Source: Klebsormidium nitens
Taxonomy: Eukaryota; Streptophyta; Klebsormidiophyceae; Klebsormidiales; Klebsormidiaceae
Direction: 5' to 3'
DNA length: 64,000 bases
NCBI GenBank assembly: GCA_000708835.1
Contig: DF237097.1
Coordinates: 93,964 to 157,963, forward strand
The translations under genes and the position numbers were made by a program. Below are positions 22,355 through 37,800 of the stretch, piece by piece (within the stretch, counting starts at the first letter, position 1; each line of letters opens with the position of its first letter). The notes beneath the pieces are model-generated. The model ran no database searches. It saw only the letters and a list, made by a program, of their open reading frames with translations, and had not been told where the DNA came from.

Positions 22355-24144
22355 CTGTTACAGCAACGAGAAGAGAGATCTCAGTATGGCACATGTCTGC
22401 ATGGCTGGAGCTGTTTAGCTGAGAGAGTCGAATCTGATCTGTTCAAGAGTAAGCAGAGATTGCGTCATTGCCCTTTAGATGGACAAGAAGCGAGACTGTG
22501 CATGACTCAAAATAAACAGGTAACTACCAGCATCAACGATTAATGTGCAAACGGTCTTCGTAATCTAGGGATCTGGGAGCTGCTGAAGGTTGAAGACAAC
22601 AATAAGTGATTGGGAACAGTGTGCCGGATCCTTATGGTGAGAGATCCTTATGGTGAGGCCGTGATATAGGTTGCAAAGCTCATGATGCCGGTTTTACAGA
22701 TACATTCATATCGCGAGTATGAAGTTGAAGAAACTTCACAGAAGAAGCGGGTACAAAGGCATGTACTTTGCATCTGGCAGGGTTTTATCACTTGGCAGCA
22801 AAGATGCAGTGAATCATCTGGCGAGCATATGTACGCACTTACTCGATAAGACCTGCACCTCAGACAAGCTGAACTTAGCGGTACAGTAGTTTCCAAAGGC
22901 CGCAAATGTTACTGTATAAGGCCTGCACCCATGCGCATCTTCCCTCACCTTTGAACCGATGGCCATATTATTGCCTGGAACTGTTCTGGTGCGGCGGCGT
23001 TGTGATACAAAGTTGGTTCCAAGGTTCTGGCCGCCAGTTGAGTCGTTCCAGAAGAACCTGTTCTCAAACACCCTGCTGCTGAGCTGGCCGTAAAAAGGCA
23101 AGAAAATCTGGTCGTTCATATCAGCAGTCCAGAGACGTAGTTCCAGCGGCTCGGACTAGATGATAAGTATTGAGTTGCTGGCGGCTCCAGTAATTTGAGA
23201 GCGTTCGCCTCACCGCTCTATCATTTGGTTAATTATTTTGAGTCGTTCAGATTCGTCCTTCAAACCTTGTCTGCCTGGAGTATAAGAGTTGCAGAGCTCT
23301 CACATCCTCAAAACCAAGTCTTGAGGAGTGGGCTTCCAATGTCACTGTTGCAAACATTTCACCGAGCGCTTTTGTAGCTGCGTCTGAAATAAGCGGTAAA
23401 GCGGCATATACCTACTCGGCTGTGTATTGACAGCTGGCATCTTGGCATTGGACTCGATTGTAAGGCTGTACGACAGGTGGCGTTTTTCCAGATCACTGGT
23501 CTCGATCATTCTTACGTCACATTTAGGTATGCGAGCTCAGGAGCAGGGCGGCTTTGAAAGCGGCTTTGCCTAGTAGGCCTGTCATCAAGGAGCCTCTGTA
23601 AGGTGTGCATTATATGCTCCTGCTTTGTTGCCTGGCGGCAACAAAGCAGGAGCAAACGCCAGCGATCATTGGCGCAGTGCTGGAGAGCTATGAAATGACT
23701 AAATGGGTACCTAGTACTACTGCTGGTGGGACCAAGAATATGGGCACGGTGCTACGATAGATAATTAGCAGTGACTGTGGTCAACCGCTGAACGAAGCTG
23801 CTCAGCCAGCGCATGGCATGCAGGCACTGGCAGGGCCTAGCAAGTTGCAACCGTATCTAGCCCGGGAGTGCCTACCGAGCCGACTCCGGACCGCTTGCCC
23901 AATCATGCAGCCCTAAATGTCCCGTACTTTTCGTGGCAGAGTAGACTGTGCGCGCGGCAAACTAGAAAGCGACTGTATCATCCGATCAGATCGACCGTTA
24001 CCTCAGCGCACGCGCGGGATCGGCCGCGACGCACTGCTTTGCTCTGCAGATTCAAAGCAGGCTTGCTGTGCCTTTCCTTGCCCTCTTTCAGCTGCATCTC
24101 TAGAGACAAGGGCTTCCTGAGGCCGCCCATTAGTTGACGCTAAG
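22355..24144. other. Region between divergent genes
   Basis: It holds the missing first exon of the minus-strand dirigent/AOC-like gene and the promoter of the ribosomal gene. Notable contents are a 15-base tandem duplication (gatccttatggtgag twice, about 22627-22658) and a strong hairpin at 23615-23654. One ATG-started minus frame (22814-23119) ends at a donor-like gtaagt, but it could not be joined in phase to anything. Confidence 0.4.
23615..23654. repeat. Perfect 18-bp inverted repeat with 4-base loop
   Basis: tgctcctgctttgttgcc, loop tggc, then the exact reverse complement. It is GC-balanced and stable and lies about 500 bases upstream of the eL33 start codon. It could be a hairpin RNA, a cruciform site or the remnant of a palindromic insertion. 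Confidence 0.85.
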
Positions 24145-26970
24145 ATGGCCGAGGAGAAGGCAGCGTCCACTAAGACCGCGGGGGGGCGGGAACACGTGCG
24201 GTTGTATACCCGGGGGACCATTTTGGGTCACAAGAGGTGAGGCGCGCCGGAGGTTGTTTGTTTGCTTTTGGGACGGGCACTCAGGTCCTTGTTACGCACG
24301 TCACAAGAAGATGATGGGTGATCGAAAAAGCAGAAGATGAGGGGTAATCTGAAGCAGAGTCCCAAGAATGGTGAATGTGCTTCATGTGGGCTCATAAAGC
24401 TTTGCGGGCATGGGATGCTCTGTTCTTTTTTGCTCTGGCGCAGCTGAAGCACAGAGCAGGGAAATCCGGAATGCCTTTTTTTGGTGAGCTTGTGGTTGAT
24501 GCACAATCTGGCCATCTGCATCCGAAAGAGCAATGGTAATGGTTAAGGGGGGTGTCTCTGCTGGTCCCGCCAGCAAGTCTCACTGTGAAACTAGCAGATT
24601 GATTGCTTTTCTGACATGGAAATGGTTTGAGCAAAGTCACAAGGGGCAGAACGATAGAGCGTGGCCAATCACTTTTAAGCAGATAGATGGTGTACAGCTT
24701 CCACTTGCTGAGCATATATGGTTGACGAATTGAGCAACCAAAGTTCTTTCTGGCGTGTTGGCTCTACGCCTCTTGTCTGGCTTTATTTGAGAAGCATACC
24801 GCTCTTGAGGTACAATCGTCAGACAGTTCAGAGTAGTTACTGGCACTGCCTTCTCGTAAAGTCCCGGGCCCTGCAACGGAAATTCTATCCAGCACTTGTT
24901 TGCACTTGACTTCTACTGTCACCTGGGCAAACTTGTTTATTCAGAGTCTGGTGGTCGGTTCTTGAGGATATGCAGAAGGTAGATCAGTTGCACAGTGGGG
25001 CCTGCAAACAGCACGTTCAGGGTATGCAAGCGTTATTATACCGGGGTTGATTGGAACCGTTAGAACCGCCAGAGTTCCACTCGGGCATCACAAATGACTA
25101 ATGTGGACGGGGAAATGTAACGGGGCCATGCGGTAGAGACTTCTTGTCAAGCAAGGCCTGATGCTTAAGCGAATGGTTGCGGGCGTGCATTTGGTTATCG
25201 AAAGCCCAGCGGCGTCACGTGCGGTGTCTGTGCGGATCCTGTTTCCGTTTGTTGGCATATCAGTACTCGAAGCATTCGTAGTTTCTAAGCTCAACTGAGT
25301 AGCTTTGGAAAGTTCTAGGTTCGCTGGGGACGTTCTCAAATGCGAGACAGATTGTTATTCCTTCATCGGTTCTGAAGAGCACGTCCAACACGACTCTTCT
25401 TCCAGCGTCAGCTGATAGTCTTGATTTTGTTGATTTCAAAAGGTGCGGAGCAGGGTGGTTTGCTTGCGCAACCAGCAACTTGGTTGAGAAGTGCGGCGAA
25501 TGCCGAAAACCGTTATGAATGTATCGGCAGCTTGAGTTTCTTTTGCTGTGCTGTGGAATGTATAGACAGGCTGCAGCCACTTGGCACTTTGGCCAAGTCC
25601 GGAAGTCAGCTTTCAGGTTTTGAAACCCGCCACTGCAAGGTGCTGAGCTTGGGCCGTTCGACTGACACGAGCACAAAAATATGAGCCAAGGCAATGCTCC
25701 GCCAAACGCCTTTTCCTGGCGTCCTTCTATACCACTTTGGTTGAGAGTTCTTTTCTAGCAGTCTCGCTTTGTCTTGATGGAGTCAGAACCAGAAAGTCTT
25801 TCCCTGCTCCGATGCTGCCTTTCCCTTTGATCCATGTTTAGTCTACTCAGGTTGCTCCATATCTTTCCATTTTTCATTCCCCTCGGGATTTCCACGGAAA
25901 CCCCCATGCCTACTGTCCTTCTTGCTCCCCTCGTCACTGCAAATGCAGGTCTCCAAAATTTTATCAACAACTCAATCTGTATCTTCAATATTCAGGGGCA
26001 AGTCCGACCAGCATCCCAGCGCTGGTCAAATTGAGTCCTGTGCAGACAGACTCGCAACTCTTCCATAAACTCTACCCGCATCTTAAGGACCTCCTGACAA
26101 CCTTTTACTTGAATTTATGCCCTAGGGGCAAGTCCAACCAGCACCCCAGCACGTCGCTGGTCAAACTAGATTCGTGCAAACGATTTTGATCTTTTTTGTT
26201 TGGCTTTGAACAATCTGACGAACTTTTCACGACCCAGGGGCAAGTCCAACCAGCACCCTAGCACGTCGCTGGTCAAGATCGAGGGCGTGCAGACCAAGGA
26301 GGAGGTCGAGTTCTACCTGGGCAAGAAGCTCGCGTACGTCTACCGGGTGTCGTCCGAGAAGAACGGCAAGAAGTACCGCGCGATCTGGGGCAAGGTCACG
26401 CGGGCGCACGGAGGGAGCGGTGTTGTGCGCGCCCAGTTCCGGAAGAACTTGCCGCCCAAGTCCTTCGTGAGTGTCACTCGGTGTCTTTTTCAGCTGCTTA
26501 TGGTTCAGGATTTGTGCTCCTTGTTCTTGTTTGCTTCCCTCGGTCGAGGCCTGCAGCGATGGTGCGCTGTAGTCCTGCCGCAAGATCAGCTACATGAAAG
26601 AAATACATGAGGGTGGTTGACTTGGTGGGACTCCAGCTGATGTGCGGGTTTGGAGCTTCTTTCGCAAGCTGAAGGACGATGTTGTAAGGCTTGTTGTTGC
26701 CTGATTTTGTTTGTTCAGGAGCGGAGCTGAAGCTGCATAAGAATGTCGGGGGTATCAGCAAGATCTGAGTGTCTCGTTGAAAAGCTCCCGCTCAGGCGGA
26801 AGCACATGTCTTAGGTTTCAGCAATTCAGCTCTGGGCTCGTAGGGGTGTGTCATCGTCATAACGGAGGGACTTGCTTTGATCAAACACAAGTTAAGGGGC
26901 GCCTAACAGTGCTGCTTTCCGACTGCAGGGTGCCACAGTACGAGTGATGCTCTATCCCAGCAGAATCTGA
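24145..26970 (+). CDS. RPL35A: Ribosomal protein eL33 (L35Ae), large cytosolic subunit
   Basis: Exons 24145-24236, 26238-26466 and 26929-26970 give 120 aa with closed phases. Diagnostic pieces are [40 protein letters not shown] and [29 protein letters not shown] and [13 protein letters not shown] complete the family's characteristic end. The family is about 110 aa; the extra residues are in the N-terminus ([14 protein letters not shown]). It is a structural component of the 60S subunit, needed for large-subunit rRNA maturation. Intron 1 is about 2 kb, large for such a gene. Next to its acceptor it carries two decayed copies of the exon 2 edge. Confidence 0.95.
25985..26237 (+). repeat. Two decayed copies of eL33 exon 2 acceptor edge
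   Basis: The functional junction ccaggggcaagtccaaccag (from 26234) is preceded by tcaggggcaagtccgaccag (about 25992) and ctaggggcaagtccaaccag (about 26122). Similarity runs on through agcacgtcgctggtcaa into the codons for TSLVK. Spacings are about 130 and 112. The middle copy has lost its CAG (ctag), although AG remains. Confidence 0.92.
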
Positions 26971-28299
26971 TTCCAGGTACGTACTCTCGACTAAGGTCTC
27001 CGAAGTCAAATGAATGGTGGCAGAGCTGGTGGTTGTGATAGTTGGTGTTCACAGATGTCGCACAGCTTTCACAAAAGGAGGACGGAAGGATGCGCGGATT
27101 TTCAGAAACAGCTTCAGGTGGCTTCTCCAATCTGACCTTTACTTTTTTCTGTGCAGGTGTGAGTGAAAACATCATGTACAATTGACCTTGTTGAAAGCTC
27201 AGCAACTCGCCTTCACAAAGCTTCCCCAAGGCGTTCATTGATGTGTGTCACTTGCGTCATATGCTGATGGTATGCCCTGTTGACCAACATCATGTATGAC
27301 GATTGATAAGTTAGTCATGTACTCAATTCTCTGGATGCAAAACATAAGTAATAGTGGCAATGGTTGCCAGAATTAGTCATGTGTTATTGCTTTGCCTAAG
27401 GAATTGTGGCCGCTGTCAATCACGAATCATCAAAAAAGATTCTGCGTAATGCCGGCTTGCATGTCCGAGAATGTGCACAGGTCTGGCACATGCAAGGGTT
27501 GGATGCGGTTTGTTGCACATGCTGGCCAACCGTTCGTATATCTGTCATGGATATTAAGTTGCACAGTATGTGAAGTTGTGCGCCTGGCGCACGTACAGAT
27601 TCTTCGTAGACCAACTCGAGAATAATTAACTTGAGCATGTGTTACATGCAGCGGCCCTAATGTATCTACGTACTGCCATACGATGGTGTGCCGGTGATCA
27701 ATTCATGCATGATTGCATGCATGCAGCCTTCGCAGAATTTAAAGACCGGGCGGTACGATATGATCAAAAGTAGATATGTTTACTTCTATACTGACAATGG
27801 ACATGGCGCATATGTCGATCGGCAATCGATAATTCAAGTACCGCCGCAGCGTATCATCGGGGTAGGATAGAAGGAACTTTTTTGTCTGGCAGCCAGCGAC
27901 CATCATGATTATAGCGGGTTCAGATTATTGGACATTATAGTATAATATAGATCTGTTTGCATTATGTGCGTATTGGTGTTTTCCGACTGATCCTGGATTC
28001 CGTTTACGAGTATTCCACCGTTTAGTGGGTTTCAACCACCGTGCAACCATGTCTGATTATGTTGATTTCGTCACAAGAGGTCGGAACTGAAGTTGCGTCG
28101 TGACCTGAGAGATATGATAGCTCTTGGACCAACATAATAAGAGACATCACACGTGCATGAGTTTTAGAGCGCGATGATTCGCTAGACTGGCAGCCAGGAT
28201 TCAATGCAACTCGTACTACAAGACCTATGGGCGTACAATGATCACCTGATGATGCCCAAAAAGCAGTGGACGCAGCGGAAAAACACGAAACAATGTTCA
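26971..28299. other. Intergenic, convergent 3' ends
   Basis: Spacer between eL33 (+) and DPM1 (-). Its centre (27.6-28.0 kb) is AT-rich with small palindromes such as atgcatgattgcatgcatgcag. No gene seen. Confidence 0.5.
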
Positions 28300-31285
<2,986 letters not shown>

Positions 31286-31896
31286 CCTGCTCTCCGCTCC
31301 GCTCAACAACCCGGTTCTCGCCACTCGTGCCTTGCGTTCTACCCTCGTTAGACTGAATGCAGCATGAAAAGCAACGTTCAAAAATCAAACTCAGATGGCG
31401 CCAGACCAGCAACGCTTTTCTTAGGATAGTATAGCTGCCGCCCTTTCACCCTTCAAGTTCAATGCTCATTCTCCGCAACTGATCTGAGACTGCACAGTCT
31501 GCAGCTAGCAGGCAGAATGCTAGGTGCGCGGCCGCCGACCGCAATCGCGCAGCCGCGTGATTCTACGCGCCCCTCTGACCCAGCCCTTGTCTTGAAGTTG
31601 AACCGTTGATGGATTGATTGCTGCCCTGATTCAACGGCCCTCGCGCAACTTCAAAATTCAAGCTCATGCTCAGGAGTCAGCGGCCAGCCCATCATTCAAG
31701 CCTCTGGCTCATGATCCGCCTGCCTTCATGCAGCAGCAATTTCATCATTCATCATTCATCATTCATGGGCTCTAGCCTCTGGAGCTTGAAGACGAAGGTC
31801 CTCAGCAGTGCCAAAAGTTCTCAGCACATCATCCTAGATAGCTGGTGCTAGTGGAGGGAACGTGGTGTATGGAAGGGAGAGTTCGTGAACGAGAGC
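31286..31896. other. Bidirectional promoter region between DPM1 and the ERCC6L-like gene
   Basis: About 610 bases separate two divergent start codons, so both promoters must lie here. It contains a 7-base microsatellite (tcatcat units, 31742-31766). No TATA box stood out. Confidence 0.5.
31742..31766. repeat. Heptanucleotide microsatellite (tcatcat)n
   Basis: About three and a half perfect copies of tcatcat in the DPM1/ERCC6L-like intergenic region. Confidence 0.8.
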
Positions 31897-34800
31897 ATGG
31901 AGCCGACGCCGCCTGTTGACTTCCGCGGTCTGCATGGCGTCCTAAGCTCAAGGACACCCAACATTGCGAGCAAGAAGGAGCGGGAGGACGCTCTGAGGGA
32001 GCTGCTGCAGAAGCGCACAGCAAAGGCTGGCATGCAGAGGATGAGACGAAGCTCTGGGCCTGATGAGGAGCATAGTGGGGTGTCAAGTGTAGAGGAGAGG
32101 CCCTTTGATGATCGGAAAGAAGGGGCAAGTAGGACGATGATGGATTACCGGAATGGGCAGGCTGAGGTTGAAGTACGGGATGGTGGCTTAGGCAACGTGG
32201 AGCAGAAACCCTCAAGTGTGCAGACTCCCTCACGGCGCAGGTTAAAGAAGCTTGCTGAGGTCAATATCAATGAGTCTGCTCGAAGCTTTGGAGATGTGGT
32301 CGAGATCGAGGATGACTCTCCACAGCCCGATGCGTTGAGGAAAAGTAAGCCAGGTGCTGGAAGAGACAGGCGGCAAGTTGAAGGCAAGGAGAGTCCAAGT
32401 GACATTGCGGAGCAATTGGGGGGCCTATCCATAGACAAAGGCAGTAGTGCAGAAGTGAGTCTGATATTCCTTGGAGTGCCTCTCAAGAGCTTTTGTCCTG
32501 CATTTCAGCAGTTTGTTCTCCTGGTTGTTGATCCGGAGGGTCTCTAGCAGTAAACCTTTTGCCTTTCCCCGTAGCTCTTCTTGACTTAGCCTGCCTCCTT
32601 GCTTTCCTGGGACTCATCAAACTGGAGCAGCCTGCGAAGCTTGACACGCCAGGAGACAGTCACCAGAATATGAAACATGTCCGTTCTGTTATCAGCAACA
32701 TTGCTGGTGGCAAGCTTTTCAATGGGGCCTGTTTTTCATCTTAGGGACTCAGCATCCCACTTAAGTGACTTACAGATGCCTTCTCTGCAGACCAGGTCCT
32801 TCAACTGTTGCACACTTTGCTGTGGATTGACGCCCAGACTGCTCTCCTGCAGGCCTCTCGTCTTGTTGCACAGAGCAACCGGTTGGACCATGTGCTCCAG
32901 GTTTCCCGCCAGCAGGCCCTGCCGGATGATGACATCAGCGTCTCAAAACCACAGAAGAAGCAGTGGACGGACTGGCCTGAGCAGTCAGAGCAGGGGGAAG
33001 GGCGGAAGTCTGCTTATGCAGACCTCGGCAAGTCTACTAAACCTAGGCCGAAGGCTGCATTCGTAGACCTCGAGGAACAAGAGGACCCTCACACTTCCGG
33101 AAAAGGGGCTTTGAGTAAAGCAGCGTCACGCTCGAGCGAAAAGGCCTCGTTCGGTAGGAATGGTGTAATAGGGAAGGAGAGACGCCAAGAACACCGTGCA
33201 GGCCCAACTTTCGGACACAAAATGGGAGAGGAGCGCCAAGGCGGGGGCCCTGACAGAAAGCGAGAAGAGAGTTCCTCATTGAGGGAAGCGTCAACCAGTG
33301 GCTCTGAGCATAGGGACAGGGAGGCCAAAGAAGCGAGGGCGCGAGAGAGGGTTGAGGCGCTTCTGGCCAAGGACAAGGATGCAATGGTACTGGGGAAGGG
33401 CCGGTACTGCCTGCCTGGGCGGATTGCAAGGCAGCTGTACCCGCACCAGAGGGAGAGCATCGAGTGGCTCTGGAGCCTCCACGTGAAGAAGACGGGGGGC
33501 ATTCTCGGCGATGATATGGGGCTCGGTGAGGACTTGATCAAAGTCGGACTCCTGATTTGTCGTTTTTCTGGGGATTGGAAGAGGGTCGGAGAGGGAGCAG
33601 GTGTATTCTCAGGGGTGTTGAGAGGAGTAGGCTTCATTCACTTTTGTCCAACCGTGGTGGAAAGATCTTCCTGTTTGGTTAGGTACTCATTGGTCTACAA
33701 ACCTATTCACAGTAGTCTCCCTTCGATGCGCCGACTTGACTCGCAGATTGCAGAAAGCAACGTCAACCAGCAATACCAAAAACTTTTCAGGTGATCCGAA
33801 TGCAAGCTTTGCTAAATCCTGCCGCTACCAACTTCTCCTCTCACCTTAGAAGCTCGAAAATCTCAACCTGACAGTCTGAGTTGGACCTCGTGCTTGCAGG
33901 CAAGACGATGCAGATTGCGTCGTACCTCACTGGGCTCTTCAAGTCACGCCTCATTCACTGCGTTCTGATCGTGGCCCCCAAGACGCTGCTTGCGCAGTGG
34001 GAGCTTGAGCTCTCGGAGAAGTGTGGCATGGGGCGGCAGGTGCTCTCGTGAGTGGTACTCGCACCCCACGTTGGCTGCTTACAAACTTCCGAAATTCCTG
34101 ATCAAGTACCTGTTTAGCTATGGCATCGTCAAAATGTTGCAAGAGCGAGTGGCGCCTGATTCCTAGCTGTTTACCATTAGGAGGGCGTCCAACTGCGAGC
34201 TTTCATCACCCTCATCAAACTCTCCCAACCTGTAGCCAGATTCGCCTTGGCTTCTTGATTACCACTTTTATATTTTAGAGCCATACCCACCGCACTGCAT
34301 TTTGCCCTCATTGAAACCTGTCGAAATCGACTCCCCGGACCATAGTCATGAACTCTCCACTTTTCTGCATCGTAAGACCTCAATCCGCCTCTGCAAACCG
34401 GACAACTCTCCGCTTGGTAGGTACCACGAGGGGAGCCCGAACGAGCGGGCCTGGAACCTGCGCCACACCTTACAGCAGGGGGGCATTCTGCTGACCACCT
34501 ACGGCATGATCCAGCACAACGCGATCCCCCTGGCGGGGCTGGACCCAGAGATTGGCAAGGACGGCTTTGGCGAGATGGCTGACGATGTGGTGACGTGGGA
34601 CTATGTCGTGCTGGATGAGGTAAGCATACGTGGCCGGGCGAGCTCTTGACGAAAGGCTTAGAGGTGGATCCTCCGAGTAGTCGTGTTGAAAAGTCATTGG
34701 TCCCATTCCTGCGAAACGGGATGTATCTTAAGTTCCTCTGGCTGATACTTGCTCAAGAAGGACAGATTGCTCACTTTGAGACTCGCACAAGAAGGTATTC

Positions 34801-37800
34801 GGTCTACAAAGAAAACCTAAACTTGACCGAAAGGCGTAAGCCGTTCGCATATTTGCAAGAAGGAAATACCACCTTTTGTTTCATCTTGCAGGGCCACCAG
34901 ATCAAGAACGAGAAGACCGTGAAGGCGAAGAACCTGCGGAGCATTCCCGCCAGGCACCGGGTCATCGTCAGCGGCACGCCTGTACAGAACAATCTCCAGG
35001 TAAGAAGACGGTCGACAAGCTCGCTAAGAACCAACCAGTCAATCATGTTGCTTCAGTTGAATTGTACACGAGTAATGTCAAATCGAGTTGCGTTCGTTTC
35101 CAGTGAGATGGGACAGGTCCGCTGATCAGCGACGCTGCATTCTGATTGTCGAATAAACTGTTTGTGGTTTGCCCGTATTTGTCTACGTCAAAGTGTGCGC
35201 CTTATCAGATCGGGCGCCACATGGACCCGAACTCATGTTGAAGGTAATTTGGAACCAAGGCATCCCAAAATCGTCCGCACCAGATCCGTTCAGCCTGGGA
35301 AGCACCTTCGCTCAACGCCACCTGGTTCTTGCCAAAGCTTCGATGGCCGCCGTCGCTTCTCCTCCATTTGAAACGCCATGTTCGTACGGTGCCCTAGCAT
35401 ATCGGAGCTTGACAGCTGTCACCGGTTCCGCTCTCTGTAGGAGATTGGTAGTTGGTTCTTTTCGTGTCAAACAATCGCGAAGTTACGGGGAACTCGTCAC
35501 AGTCCTGTGCTCGACCGTGATATAGGCTGACAGCTGTCACCGGCCCCGCTCTCTGCAGGAGATGTGGTCCCTCTTCGACTTCTGCTGCCCGGGGCTCCTG
35601 GGCGACATCCGCTCCTTCAAGGAGGAGTACGAGCGGAAGATCACCACCGGACAGAACCGGGACGCTACAGAGCGCCAGAGGCACGTCGGAGTCGTCACCT
35701 CGCAAGTAAGTCTTTGCTAGGCTGGACTAGCGAAGACAACGGAAGTCAGCGCGGGGCATGTACGGCAGAAGGATAGAATGCACCTACTCTCCCGTCGCAG
35801 ATCCACGCACTTGCTGAACCCAAACGTTGCTTTGTTGGGCAACCTCTAATCATCTTTGATGGGCCGTCTTGTGGCAGCGACTGAAATGAGTGTCAGAAGT
35901 TGTCCAGATACAAACGATTGCAGCAGTTTGCTTTAGGTTGGTACATGATTGGAAGTGTTCCAAACAACTCGGTAGCCCAGCTTTTCGTATGAAAGTCAAT
36001 TGCCTAGATGCATTCCAAATCTGATTCACCCTGTGCTCCTTCTGCGCGCAGAAACTCCGCGCCGTGATCGCGCCCTTCTTCCTGCGCCGCGAGAAGAAGG
36101 ACGTCATCAAAACCCCAAACACCGGCGGCGGTCCAAACCCCTCCTCGTCGGCCGCGGCCGCGGGGGCCGCCTCTGGGCAGCGCCAGATGGACATGAGCGC
36201 GCGCAAGAATGATCTCATCGTGTGGCTGAAACCGACTGCGGAGCAGAAGCGGCTGTACGTGTCGTTCCTGCAGAGCGAGCAGGTCAAGAAGGTGTTCAAC
36301 GAGAAGCGGTCCGCGCTGGCAGCCCTCACGGTGAGCAACTAGGCTGGTCAGGTTAAGCTTGGAGATCATGAGGTCTAAGTGGTGGTATGATTACCTATGT
36401 CAAATGAGTATTTGCAGGTTGAGCGGAGCTTTGTCTGGCGGCGTTCTTATAATACGTGGCGTTCGCTGGAAATGAGGGAAGGAGAGTCGCTAATTCGGCC
36501 CGCCAAAGAGTTGGAGGTATTCTGTGATCCTGATTGCGAGTCGCTGATTCTAAGGAGGTGATTACTCTAGTCCACGAAAGTTGGTACGTTTTCATCAGCA
36601 GCTCATAATAGAGTTTGCACCTGGTTACGATTGTATGGTGGTGTTCCATTTTATCCCTTTCTTTATTGGAACAGAGCACAGAATTTGACTCATCTACTGA
36701 AGCGAGAAATCACCTCTACGTTCCGTTCCGCCCAGGTCCATAAGGAGATCTGCGACCAGACGCTGCCCTTCATCGAGCATGGATGCGACGGCGCTCAAAA
36801 GTTTCGTTCCGCTCAGGTCCTCAGGGAGGTCTATGACCATCCGCTGCCCCTCACCGAGCACGGAACCCTGAAGTTGCCTGGAGTCTTGCAATTATACACA
36901 CAAGATCTGCGGCCTCCCGCTCCTCCTTATCGAGCACGGATGCTTTGATCTGGCGATCGCACCTAAGTTCTCCGTTCCGTTCCGTTCCGCCCAGGTCCTC
37001 AAAAAGATCTGCGACCACCCGCTGCTCCTCACCGAGCGCGCAGCCTCCGAGATCTTTCGCGGCGCGTCACGGGCGGCCGCCAACGGTCCTTCCGACGAGC
37101 TCTCCGAAGGCGACGCGGCCGCGGCCGCGGAGCTCGCGCTCGAGATCGCGCGCGCGCGGGGGATCCCCCTCGGGGACGGCGGCTCGGCCGGGGACGCGTC
37201 GTGCAAGGTGCTGTTCCTGATGGAGTTGCTGGAGGACCTGACGTGGGCGGGGCACCGGACGCTGGTGTTTAGTCAGTCCAAGAAGATGCTGGACATCATT
37301 CAGGTGGGCGGTTGGTGTGGATTCTGGGTCGCAAGGACTTTTACGTGTTGCGAAGATCTCGTTTTGGCAGCGGATGGAGAAGAGTAGAGCGGTCTGAAAG
37401 GTCGCTCCTGGTGGAGTTACTGGTGCTTCGCTGTTGTGGATGGTCGGTATGTCCGTTGAGAGATGCTTTCCTATGGGTTTCCTCCTTCAAATTGTTTCTG
37501 ACGATGCTGTATTTGCATAAGCAGCAGAAAGCCGCTCGATCAATCCTCGCCATCATAGGGAACCTGAGGAGTATTCTACGTCGAAGTTGGTGCTCATTTA
37601 AAAGCATCTCGGAACATGTCAGCTCGTTCTGCTTATCGGAAGTTACTGGCAACTTGCAACCGCAGTTTTTATAAGTCCTCAAACGAGAATTGCTTATCAC
37701 TTGTTGGATTGAAAGTTGCCACTAAACATATAGGGCAAAGTAAACATTGTAAGCAGTCAGGGTGTTGCCTTTTCTTCCCGTGAAGGCGACCATCCTTGTT

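Noticed and set aside
22814-23119. ATG-started minus frame ending near a gtaagt donor, possible first exon of the dirigent/AOC-like gene
   Set aside because: The phase does not join the next exon, and that exon already begins with the signal-peptide core.
25260-25694. 144-codon minus frame in eL33 intron 1
   Set aside because: No domain, no matching neighbour exon, and it lies inside a well-supported intron on the other strand.
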